DNA of 64,000 bases from Sipunculus nudus (lineage: Eukaryota; Annelida; Sipuncula; Golfingiida; Sipunculidae). Positions 34,147-46,085 of this stretch are shown one piece after another. A program made the position numbers and the translations under genes. Position 1 is the stretch's first letter, and every line of letters starts with the position of its first letter. The DNA is taken from assembly GCA_026874595.1 (NCBI GenBank), contig CM049311.1:10261676-10325675 (forward strand), given 5' to 3'. A model generated the notes under the pieces. The model was not told where the DNA came from, did not search any database, and was given only the letters and a program-made list of their open reading frames with translations.

Positions 34147-35014
34147 TAGCTCTGCTGACTGAAAGTCAGCTGAAGTATAGGTATAGCGCTTTGTCCGTCG
34201 TCAGTCCGGCCGTCAATTAGCAAGGCAGAAATCTTAACTGCTGACCGTAGAAACTTAACATCTATAGAGGTCAATAAAAAATCTCCTTAGAAACCTGTAA
34301 TTAGGTCACTGCGACCTATATCCTCTGAGCTTTTCGGCTGGTAAGTGCCCCCCTCCCCCTCGAATAATTGAAAAATTGATACAAAATCTCCAGTATCTTG
34401 ATAATTAATGCATGGATTTTCTTGAATCTTGCCTTGAACGTGATGATGACTAGTTTTTTTCAGTTCCCGAAAACTGGTGGCGCCACCTGTATTTTCTTTC
34501 TAAATTTAAGATTTTTTTCCTGTTCTTTAGACTAAAAATGACACCAATCATGCGAGTTTCTCAGCTGTGTCATCTAGTGTCTCGAAACCTGGTGTGTTTA
34601 TTGATCACAGGTGGATGGCCTATATATTAATCACCCTATCCTCCGTCTGTCTGTCCGTCCACCCGTTCACAAATTTGTTTTCAGATGATAACTCAAGTTT
34701 GAATTGACAGCTGGATTTCAAACTTAATTTATGTATGGCCCACTACAAAAGCAAGAACCCTTGTGACCTGATGACTTTGTGGTCAAAGGTCAAGGTCACA
34801 GGACCCACAAAAGATTGTGGATGGATTCATTTTAAACCGAACTTTTCATCCCGAACTTTCAATCTTGTGCATATAGCTGACCTGCTAATAGGGAAAGAGC
34901 CTAATTGAATTTGGGATCAAGGTCAAGGTAACAGGACCCACATTTTGAAAAAGCTAAAAAATATGTTTACAGACAAATTCAGCTGAGCGTCGAGACACAT
35001 GGTTTTCTTGTTCA
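34147..35014 (+). mobile_element. Third copy of the TAGCTCAGCTGAC family
   Basis: Starts TTAGCTCTGCTGACTGAAAG and ends CAGCTGAGCGTCGAGACACA TGG...CTTGTT. It shares CTGTAATTAGGTCACTGCGACC and GGTCAAAGGTCAAGGTCACA with the copy at 29923. Confidence 0.7.
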
Positions 35015-35463
35015 AGATGTATTCAGAATGGCATTTAATACTTCAGTATGGGTTTTTATGGCTAGACGTTCATTGCTACTTGAGTTACTGCCACTTTGCA
35101 GGAAACTATACGTGACTAATGTCTGAAACAACAGAAAGTTGTGCTGAAATGTGTCCTGGCCTCGTAGTAATTTAATTCAGATGAGTCTATACTCGAGTCT
35201 GAAATCGGAACTAAAGCTGTGTATATTTTACGGAAATGTTAGAACTGCTTATTCGTGTAACCAAGTTTTCCACATCAGTACCAAATAAGGCCAAAATATA
35301 AGGCAAACATACAAAGAAGTTGTAAACAAAGGTAGCAGGATCATCAGAGGTAGAAGCCTTTAAATGTTAAGGTTTAACTATAACCGCTGATCTCGACTTT
35401 TTATAGTTAGTTTATTTATATAAGATAGGGATATTGTGAATGAATTATGAATTAAAATATGTA

Positions 35464-35467
<4 letters not shown>

Positions 35468-35557
<90 letters not shown>
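35468..35557. repeat. (AT)n microsatellite
   Basis: An AT tract of about 90 bp with one ACAC interruption, next to the fold-back at 35555-35675. Confidence 0.95.
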
Positions 35558-35559
<2 letters not shown>

Positions 35560-35675
35560 CAATATAACACATTAAAGTTCAATGCATCACAGTGAAAGTG
35601 CTCGATCTACTTTACTCTGCACGGTAGAACACTTTCACTGTGATGTAATAAACCTTAATGTATTATATTGATTAT
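35555..35675. repeat. Long fold-back with 49-bp arms
   Basis: The arms 35555-35603 and 35627-35675 are inverted copies with few mismatches; the inner core CATCACAGTGAAAGTG is exact. The loop is about 23 bp. It sits between two AT microsatellites. Confidence 0.85.
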
Positions 35676-35741
35676 CAAGCTCCTACCTTTGTTGAGCACT
35701 CTTCACATCATCATGGATCCAGTTGGTATGACTTATTCTAC

Positions 35742-35760
35742 AGAACATTATATATATATG

Positions 35761-35815
<55 letters not shown>
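35742..35815. repeat. (AT)n microsatellite
   Basis: AT dinucleotide tract with small interruptions at 35759-35768. Confidence 0.95.
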
Positions 35816-36559
35816 CAGAAGTATAACAGGATATTTGCAAACTTTAATATGCTATATATATATGATACGAGTGGCAGATTAACATCAGTTATTTACTCCT
35901 ATACATTGATGTGGGTTTTCAGATGAATTAAAAAAAATGAAATAAAAATGAACTAGAACCGCACAGATCGTTATTTACAGCGACACATTTCCTTTTAGAA
36001 CTGTTCAACTAGGAATCCACGTTAAAATGTACCCTGATCTAAAATTTAAATGTAGGCCTAATAGTTGGCCAGCCATACTCTGAAAAAGTCCTCTAGAATT
36101 ATTTTTTACGGCATCGCAGGCATCCATGTGGGATCTGACCAGTAAAAGGAGATAAATAAGATATGGGTGAATTTGAACATCATTTTGAAGGTCATCAAGG
36201 TCACAATTAGGTATAAAATTTCGTTTTTTCATTGTTAGGTTTAATATAGGCCACTTTTTTCATTTAAAATGTCTATATATCAACTTGTTATGTTGATTGC
36301 AAATGAAAATTTAGTATTGCAAACAGATAAACTTGTAATGAATAAAAAAAAATTACATAATTTACTACATATACTATAGCAGTGTGGTTTCACTTAATTT
36401 ATAACCGTGTGTTTGCACTGTACATAGTCTGATCGTCCTGTCCGTGGGTTTGTGTGTTTGTCTCTCACTCACCTCTGAGACGTCTGAATGCACACACTTA
36501 AAACAGTCATTTTATCATGCATGGGCCACGTGAGTAAGCGATTTTTTCCAATGCGACTG

Positions 36560-36580
36560 TGGCCACCAGGGGGCGCTGGC
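36560..36580 (+). promoter_or_regulatory. CTCF-type motif
   Basis: TGGCCACCAGGGGGCGCTGG matches every position of the CTCF core CCASYAGRKGGCRS (36563-36576). It sits between the 3' ends of two convergent genes. Binding is inferred. Confidence 0.55.
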
Positions 36581-36599
36581 AACTTCGACACGGCTACGC

Positions 36600-39490
36600 T
36601 TTGTTTTGTTATATAGATGTTCTGTGTGTTAACATGTATTGACAATTTGACAGCAGTTTCTTAAACAATATCAAGTTGTTTACTCGTTCCACTGCAGTGA
36701 TATAAACTTTTTATTTATTTCTTTTTGTCACGAAGCAGAACAAGTCTCAAATTGACGCATTCTGTAAATATTTCATTTATGATAGTGCTAACTGGTGCAC
36801 AATCATTTTTATACTGTCTTTTTCCCAACTAGTTTTATTTATATTCAGAGCCCTACAGAGAATCCTAAAAACACTATAGCATGTACATGCTACTATGTCG
36901 ACTATAGTGTTAAGACATAATGTGTATCAATAATAAGATTTGTTATTGAATATATTTGACTGATTAATCGATTGCATGCTAAATGAAAGTCCCAGGTGTG
37001 TGAAACCATTTAAGTCATATGGAAATAAGATGACAGTAACAGTTACAAATAACATTAATAATTACTTTGTAATTTAATCGTTATTGCCCTCTAGAGCTAT
37101 ATCTTTTTTTCAGATATTTAATTCAAATATATCATCTAGCAGATTTGGTAATATACTATTCACTATTTGTTTTACATTGGTTAATAGTCGATCTGTATGC
37201 TGTTTATTTAAAATTTTGTGTTTATTTGAGTTAAACAATAATCAAATAAGCTGTTATAATCTTGAGATACAAACCTACGTGCTCATATTTGTAGCTTTCA
37301 TGACAGATCTGGAGGTGTTATTCAGTTTCTTATCTCGGACATAATTTTTTTAAATAGTCTATTATTTGATGTCATTTTAATTCTTTAATTGTCCTCTTTA
37401 TCTGTTCAAATACCTGTAGAGTTAGTTTTAAGTTAGGACGAAAGGCTGTGCCAGATGAAAGATATTTTTTCCTGATAACGTACATGATCATATATAATGA
37501 CACTGGGCCAGGTAAGGTACATTATAATCACTTGCATGAAAGGCTAGGACCCGTCAGTTGCTTTAATCAATTAAATTCTTTTGAAAGCAATATTGATGTG
37601 CATAATTAGGAAATAATAAAAGGTATATAATTAGTCGGCTACACAGACATATGATAGGAGACAGAATTGGTCACCTTTGTCCTTATTGTGCTCATTGTAC
37701 ATGGTGAGAGCTTGGCATGGTGTGATGGAGCGTTTACTTCAGGCTTGGATTAGTACTAAATTAATAATCTGCCGTTTCAACTTGTCACCAACAGACGTTA
37801 TATTGTCATATACGGTATATACATGCTGCCTCCTCCATTTTGTTTAAGTGTCTTTTTCCTGCAACAAAGAGATTGTTCAGCTTTAAGTGTGACCTATTGT
37901 TCAACAGTATTGCATAACATTTTTTTCTGGGATGTGTAACACCGGAATGTATACTGTGATGTTTTAAATGACGATTTTATATGTGGTGTTCCACTTTGAA
38001 GTTCAACAAAATAAATGCTTTGTGAACATTTCTATTTTGTTCCGTTTGACCTTTAAAATTGATTGAGAAAGTTACTTGGAATATCCGCTAGGTTTTTATT
38101 ACTACAAAAAGCTATATAAAGGGCACTCTTAAAAGCAGTATACATGAGAAAAAAGGCTCTGTAGATACCAACATGAATATCCTGGTCCAACGGATTAAAA
38201 TACTTATTTAATAAGCTGAAACACATTTGACTGTGTACTTGCTATATGGAGCACATTTCCAATGTGTGTATCTCAAATGAAGTCATTATCAAAAGATAAC
38301 CCAAGTAATTTTACAGATTTATCATATATGATTGATTTGTGTTGGTTGTCGAACTGCATAATTACATTAAAGCCATCCATTACAAATGTCGGAAATTAAG
38401 GTGGATCAGCTTATCAATTATACAAGTATAGCTCTAAATAATTTCACAGTGGTAGATGATTCTGACATCTATTAACACATAGAATTTGACCAGTATGATT
38501 ATAAAGGCCAAAACTCACTCACATCAAGGGTCAAATTTGGTAAAAATCGCTCTACTTATTTAACTATATATCTTGAGCAATCTGCAGATCTGACAGGCAC
38601 ACCCTCCATGATGCCTGCCCATGATATGCGATTGAAAGGATACAACAGTTGCATTACGAAAATGGAGGTGGTTCTCTCTACCAAAAATCCCTTAAAAAAG
38701 GTCTAATCAGTAAATAAATGTTTAATACATATCTAACAGGGAGGTTAGGGGGTCCCCTGTATCTCTCACTCAATTAATAAGACCACCTTTTAACGTTCCC
38801 AAAGTGTCTATAACATATGGATATTAAGAAAATAAAGAAAAGGTGCGGAAATAAACAACAGAAGCGGTTTCTGATAACCATCTATGGATTATAGATCCTT
38901 TATACCTATATAGTTATTTAAACGTCTTCTTTCAGCAAATAAATAATAGGACAATTAACACTGTCACCTTAAAAGAGCATCTATTAAAACCGTGTACATA
39001 TAACCTATTAAAGAGCCTGCTTTACCATATATAATGGGTTTTCTGGCTACCATCTCGGATTTAACAGGGCAATGATTATTTTTTCAAATTATTCTGGCGT
39101 CCAATGACAGTGTAGTGAACCTGAAAAAAATTGGTTTCCTCGAATTTCGGGTGCATGGCATGGTGGCATGTTTTGTGTCTCCATTTCATCATTTTATAAT
39201 ATATACCGTCTCATATTGTGCCAAATCCCTTACGTTTAGCATGAACTAAACCTTGGATCGGTTACAATATTCGTGTGGGTGTCTTTAGAGCTTATGATGA
39301 CGATTAATGCCACCGAATGATCCTATTTCAACTAAAACACAATGGTCCAATAAAAAATTTATATTTTATGATTAATATATAATGATAGAAATCGCCTATT
39401 TGTTATTGTGACAGCTATTTTTAGAGCCGTTTTGAATGTTTCAGTATGCGTTTTAACTTTAAATGTGAAACGTCCATCCAAGGTCTTCTG
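36600..39490. other. Intergenic, no gene seen
   Basis: AT-rich sequence with only short chance frames, and no splice-bounded conserved block that I recognise. Confidence 0.6.
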
Positions 39491-39491
39491 C

Positions 39492-39699
39492 AGAAGCGTA
39501 TCCAGAGGAGGGGTCTAGGGGGTTCGGACCCCGCCCCCCCCCCCCCCCCCTTCAGCTGCCGCACCTTTTTTTAAGGAGTTCAGACCAATTATTGCGGCCT
39601 GGACCCACTTTTCCAGACCTGGTGACATTTTTTTAGGTATTATCATTAGTCCGTATGACTTGGAACATCCTTTACCTAATTCTTGGATCCGCCCCTGTC
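39492..39699. mobile_element. Short inverted-repeat element, copy B
   Basis: Opens AGAAGCGTATCCAGAGGAGG and closes CTTGGATCCGCCCCTG. It shares order and wording with 13653-13874 along its whole length, and includes a 17-base C run at 39534-39550. Confidence 0.6.
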
Positions 39700-40089
39700 T
39701 GATACCCACAGCTTCCTCCCAAACAACATTATTATAAGCAAGTATCCGTTATTCATGGATCTCTTATATCCTGCATGCATTATACAAAATGTTGCCATTT
39801 TTCTTTTATCATATTTAAGGGTGTTAAAGACACTTTGAGGGACACATTACCGCGCTTTACACCGCTTCCATATGTCTTGATTCATATTAGTAAAAACGTT
39901 ACCGCGTGAACAAAAACACTTTTAAGTTGTACTTCTCATACTTTTAAGTGCAAGAAATTATGAACATTATTATTACGTGGCTTAGGTATGTTGCACTAGA
40001 CACAAATATAGCTCTAAAGCTTAAGGTTACCGAATATACTTTGGTTTTATTGATGGAGAAACACTCTACCCGTTAAGGTTTAATTTTCA

Positions 40090-40410
40090 TCGGTTTGCCC
40101 ATGTAAATGACCTTGAAATGACCTTTAAGGTAAAAATGTAGGAATGGCATCCACCTATATTTTTCCATCACTGTTTGGTTGGATGATCTGGCATGGATGC
40201 CTGATATAAACAAGCAATGTCCCCAAAAGTGAAAAATCGACCTTGGCTAGCCCATTTTTCAGTCTTGAAAATGACCTTGAAATTCAAAATTTCAGGTGGC
40301 ATCCACCCACACTTTTTTCTTCACTCTATGGCTGATTGATCTAGCGTGGATGCCTGCTATTAACAAGCAATGTCCTTTAAAGTGAAAAAAAAATCAACTT
40401 TGGCTGGCCC
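40090..40410. repeat. Two-copy tandem repeat, ~153-bp unit
   Basis: GGCATCCACC recurs at 40145 and 40298. Each copy is followed by TGGATGCCTG and AACAAGCAATGTCC, and preceded by ATGACCTTGAAA-type sequence. Confidence 0.75.
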
Positions 40411-40727
40411 ACTATTAGCCATGCAGTGTGTATTATATGTTTATTATGACCTATTTAAATAAGGTACTCTTTCAGACTGGACCTTACCAAACTTCGATTG
40501 CTTATTGTACGTTAATAATATTAATATATTCTCCTGTCTTGAAACATAATCAAATTGCTGTATATATTGCGATATTACCATAAAAATCCATTATAACATG
40601 AAGTGCAAAGAGTTAGACCTGTTATTCCAGGTAACAATGTAGCTCGCACATTCGGACTTCATTGAGACCGTTCACAGGAATGCTAAATAATAAAACCAGT
40701 TCATGATAACGTTAGATGCCCCCTAAA

Positions 40728-41308
40728 GTCTCGGTTACATCTCACGGTGCGTGTTTTTATAGTCCGTACGTTTTTAGCGGAGGCCACGGCCGCCACGTTT
40801 TTCTGAAAACGTGGGGAGGGAGTGGCAAGAGTAGGGAGGGAATACGTCAACGCACGTCACTCGCACGGTTGCGCAAGGTGTAAGTGCGTGGCCCGTGAGC
40901 GGTTGCGTGCATCGTACGTAGCGCACGTGTTGAGTTGTACGTGCTTACAAAGTGCTTGTAACGTACGATCTCCGTGCAATTGCCACGTTATCGTACGGAT
41001 GCAGTACTTACACGTGCTGCTCACTTACGGTGTCCTTACTCGATCGCATGTTGTAAGTGCGTGCAAGTGCGATGAACGTGAGTTTTTCCGCCCGATGTCG
41101 GGTGTGGGGGGGGGGGGGGGGATCCGTAGCCCGACCACAGCCCGAACGCGGCGAAAGTTCCTCCTGCACTAAAAGTGCTACGGCGTGTCTGCGTGCTCCC
41201 AAATCCGTACTGAGGCGGTACTCACCACGTACGGATCCCCAAATTTTGCCCACGTTTTTGCTAGTAGACAGTACGCACTTGCAAGTACGGCGAATTGGGA
41301 CCACGGCT
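40728..41308. mobile_element. CpG- and ACGT-rich MITE candidate
   Basis: An island of dense CGTACG/CACGTG/GCGCAC words inside AT-rich DNA. Its ends (AAGTCTCGGTTACATCTCAC and CGCCGTACTTGCAAGTG-type inverted sequence closing in CCACGGCTTA) agree at roughly 17 of 28 positions as inverted repeats. It contains a 16-base G run (41106-41121). Open frames cross it but look compositional. Confidence 0.45.
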
Positions 41309-41309
41309 T

Positions 41310-44300
41310 AACTTGCAAATACATGAGAGGAGTAAAACTTCTCAGGCACCTTTTTTTTTAGAAATCAGTGCGGGCGGGCGGTATTTTATTTTTGACCCTT
41401 TTATTGAATGTTTCGAAAAAAATGTAGGATCAGAGAAAAGCATGAAAATAACAATTTATTTTTTGCTAAAACAGGTAAAAGCACTACATAAATTGTATTA
41501 TTTATCTTCTTGAAAGATAAAAAGCAAAATTAAGTTTTGATGCGGGGGTTTAAAATTGCCGCGGTCGGTGCCTGAGAACCATATCTTTTATTTTTTTGGC
41601 CTAACAGAGATCACAGGCCAACACCAATCTTTAAGGACTTCTGGGAAATCTCATCATGTCCTGGAGCTGTACGTTTGCTGTGCCAAGTATAAACTACATA
41701 AAGCATTTTATTATTCTCGGTCACGCTACGTCATCCGAAATTAATACATCTATTCTCAGGCCCAGATATGTTACAAACTCGAGGGAAACTGAGTAAAATG
41801 CCTTGAACCTGCCATCGCACATCGAGCCACCTGTGCCAACTTTTCAAGGTGAAATATACATGAGTGAAATGTACAAGCGTGTCTGGAGTGACGTCATACA
41901 TCAGATAGTGCTTGGAAACACGTTTTCTGGCAACAAATAACCAGGGTCGCTCGTCTCCATATTTGTGGCTGTGATTTTATCGAGAAATGGGCGAAAATGT
42001 GCACTATATATGAGCATATATTACGGAGATAGCATTTATCACTATAAAGGTGTAATATGCACTGTTCCTTCCCATTTCCCCCAGAAATAGGGATTCGAGC
42101 GACTCTGAAATAACCAACAACTGTGAGTGGTAGGCAATACTGATATAGATTTAGGCTACTCGACTCCAGATTAATCCCCAATACTTAGGTCAGAAACAAA
42201 ACTAAAACTTGTGCAAGTCAGGTCATTAAAATAGTTATGTATTATAGAATTAATAAAGATGCGCTTACACTGATGATTTGCCTTTCCATTTAGTTTTCAG
42301 TATAGTCTATTGGTTAAACGGATCACTTAACTGGGAAATCCAAAGGCTGTGACGCTTAAGATTTACTTCTGAAATTACATTGGTTTACGGAGAGCAAGCC
42401 ACACGTAAATTTACTGGAAATAGCCCAAAATCGGATCAGCACTAACCGCACTGCAATCTAGCGGATCTTGATTTACCTACATTTGCTCTTGACAGTACAA
42501 TTTCGACAAAATAATAATAAATATCCATTCTATCACGATTATTTGAAAAGCCCTTTTTTTAGGGGGGGGGGGTCCAGATTTATAGTATAGGTGCAGATAT
42601 TGAAGGCAGGTACTGGCATACTGCTCCCAACAGAGAAAATATTTTGGTGCATCTTGACGAAAAAGGACCGTTTTTGATTCCGTTTATAATTCTCCAACAT
42701 ATATGCAACCCGGGAGGTCCAGGTCCAGAGTTCATTCTGCTTCAAAGTATACGCCTTATGAACCGTGCCTTACGAATTTACGTATGACCGAGCGGCCTGT
42801 AGCCTAGGGGTCTGGGCTAAATTATATTGGGGTCTCAGCTTCCCGTAAAAATAAAAATATACCATCGATTTCATTTTATTGATATAATGACAAAAAAACC
42901 TGGGTCAAAATAATATGTATAAGCAGAAATCAAAATAAAAAAAAAAACAAATTTCCATCTAAAAATAAAAAATGCAAAAAAAAAAAACAAAAAAAACCGT
43001 GGAATTATATTGAAATATGGCTACATATGTTGTGTGAATGTCATTTATTTCGTACTTCTGTAGGCTTATAAAATATAATAAAAAATATAAACAATCTATA
43101 CATTGATGCTGAAATTGTAAAATGGTGTACGTGAAAAGGCAGGTGAAGGAAGCTTTATTTTCCCTCATCGAGCTATACATAAAACTGGAGTCTGCAGAAG
43201 TCCAAGCACAAGGACACGGGCTAGTATCTTGAATCTGACAATGACAGAACCCATGTCATATTGAAAAGAAATATAAATAAACCTTTACACTGGTTACTAT
43301 TGCACCGTGGAATAATATAACCATGTCAAAGCAACATAGCTTTACAAGATATTCTATACATCGGGTTCCCCACTTATTCTGTGGCAAACAAAGCGGTGGC
43401 ACGCCAACACTTGGTAGCTGCTGCCATCTTCTGAGGAAATGCGGTACTACACGGGAATCGGCCTGAAGACCGCGCCAGTAAGGTAACTTCCTGGATCTTT
43501 ATATGGTTTGACATTGGTGATATATCACTGTATTAATGAGGTTGGCGTGGCTTTATGTAATTTTTTTAGGAAAGTCTGACATAATAAAGTCCTAAATTGG
43601 CATTTTTTTGTTCAACATACATTATTCCTAGTCTACTCTAACATAAACCTATTATGTAGGCAAACATTTTTAATGAATTTGACCTTAAGGCCTATACCTC
43701 ATCTCAGGATTCATCAATAATCATGGTATATTTCAAAAATATATATTTTTCTGGATATGCTAAAATATAGACTTTGGAAACGTTGTACATGAATAATATG
43801 GTATTCATGAGTTCATTATCTCGTGTTCTGTATTTATTCCTCGTTACAAGTTGTATAAAGATGGTTTGGTTCACACTTTGTGTTTTGTGCCAGTATCACC
43901 AGGCTTCGTTGACTTGTGGATGTTTTGCTACGCATGAGTTCTGTTGCCTCAGGTGCCGTTTACATCAATCAAATGTAAATAGGTCCTAACATGCAGCGTC
44001 CAAGGTCTATATATACGGAATAACTATATGTATACCTCGCGGTACCGTAATCAAAGGGGCAACCAGCACATTGACTTGACACTGAAGGCAAGATGAAAAG
44101 AGTAGAGACAATCCAGAGATACGCATTGTAAGGACGTTTCACATAACAACAGGTGTGCAGTGTGAAATCAAGAGGTTACACATATTTTACACAGATACCA
44201 TTTGTAATCCGGTCAGTTTATGCATAGATAAAGCCGTTGCCCACATTAATATTACTAATCTAATGAGAAAATAGGTTCCAATTAATTTGAAAAAATATAT

Positions 44301-45610
44301 ATATATGACAAACTGTCTTATAAAGACCTTTTATGTTACAACTGAAAATAAAGGGCCTGAAAATTTCACATTAAACAGGAGCAAGGAGCAACCGCGTCCA
44401 TAAAATACAAGGGATCTGATGCTGGCACTGTGTTTTTCTAAATTCTACTTCTCAATTATTCAGACTTCCTCAGAAGGTATAAATGTCGAACTCTAGCTGT
44501 ACCTCCATACTATACTATGCGTCGCAGGCGGTTGCTGTGTCAGCGTAGTAAAATTCCTTAACAACAGTCTCCTGATATAAAAATGTTCACTATATATTTA
44601 GGAATGCATTCCTTAAAATTATCAGACCTCTCTCCCTCTCTCTGAGTTTAATCTTTGACATGAAATTAAAGTCCCTTTGGTATAATCAACATTTTTGTGA
44701 CAAGTTTATTTATCTTAAAATAAGATAATAGTCTGATCGAATGAAAAAAGAAAAAAAAAATTACAATGTGAACTCGAGATGATTCATAAGCCCGGAAGAT
44801 CCGAAATTTTCTCAAGCCTTTAAAGATACTAAAGCTGGATAGAAAATGGATAAAAAAGTAAAACTGTGCAACTGAGGGGAACCTAGATTCACCTGGCTAA
44901 AGGGTATCAGGTAGTGAAGTGAGTTAGGTAATAGGTTAATTGGAGAGGCCAGGGTTGTATAGCTAGCTCTCTCTCCGCATACCACGATACTGGGCTGGCC
45001 TGATGTAAACATTATTTGACATGGTTGTCGAAATCTTGAATAAAAGCTATAGTTTTCAAATTTGAGATTATAAAAGATTTATCCATTATGGGTGCAAGCT
45101 GTGACAATTTAAGTAAACGGTGCTCATAGGAAAAAAATGTGCCATGGTCAAGGTTGGGCAAAATTTTAAGGTACTGATATTTCATTAATTCTAATAACTT
45201 TAAAAAATTACAAATTTATGATCAACCATCTGGTATACAATTAAATATAAATTAAATGTTATTTTATCCTTAAAAAGACTCTTGCTTCAACCGTTAACAT
45301 GCAAAGTAGGTAGATATATTTTCTGATGTTTCGACAAGGTACGGCATGTTCGGGTCCGTAACTTACGCAATATTGACCTATTTTCTGGCAAGTGCACAAG
45401 AAATATGTACAGAGGACCATATATGCCAAATTTAAATGAAACAACACCAGCGATTTTCAGAGTGGGCTGTCTTGAAGTGTAACAAAATATTTTTTATGAT
45501 GAAATTTTTTTTGCCTTATTTTCCGTAGAAACGAAGTCGCAGTGACATAATTGTGGATGTAGTAGGAGAACTAAGGAACATCTAACTTTACGCAGAATTT
45601 AGATTCGTAG
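41310..45610. other. Intergenic, no gene seen
   Basis: Only short chance frames are present. I see no conserved protein block or RNA gene. It includes a G run at about 42562-42571. Confidence 0.55.
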
Positions 45611-45619
45611 GTCTTACCG

Positions 45620-45708
45620 TTTTAATAAGTGCCCTGTTAACGGACGTCTGGCCGGACGACGGACCATGACTATAGCTCAGACGGTTTACAGTCAGCTGAG
45701 CTAAAAAG
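45620..45708 (-). mobile_element. Truncated terminus of the TAGCTCAGCTGAC family
   Basis: Read on the - strand it opens TTTTTAGCTCAGCTGACTGT, then GAGCTATAGTC, GTCCGTCGTCCGGCC and GTTAACAGGGCAC. It is the family's 5' end without the rest. Confidence 0.75.
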
Positions 45709-45714
45709 GAAATA

Positions 45715-46039
45715 GGGTGCAGAAATTGTTGTACTTTGAGTCAACAATTTGTTAAATAATTTAAGATTTTCGTTAGAACCATCACATACAGCAAAACAGG
45801 AAATCTGTGAAAATGATATCGCGGTTGTTTATTTGAAAAGATAAACAGGGAAAACCCACCATTTAGGTGTGTAATTCTTCGTGTGAGAATCATGCATTCA
45901 GCAGGACTATGATTTCATATCGGTATAATGCCGCTAAAACAAATAAAAATCAGGAGTCGATATTTTTGTATTGTTCAAGCGAATACAATAAGAATACATA
46001 AAGCATGCAGGACTCCTGAAGAAATAAATAAATAAATAA

Positions 46040-46085
<46 letters not shown>

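Noticed and set aside
41008-41311. Overlapping open frames in the CpG-rich island
   Set aside because: Three frames on both strands are open at once, which reflects high GC rather than coding. The Gly or Pro runs come from the G16 tract.
43380-43500. Local GC-rich exon-like patch
   Set aside because: No frame stays open with both acceptor and donor signals, and no conserved block was recognised.
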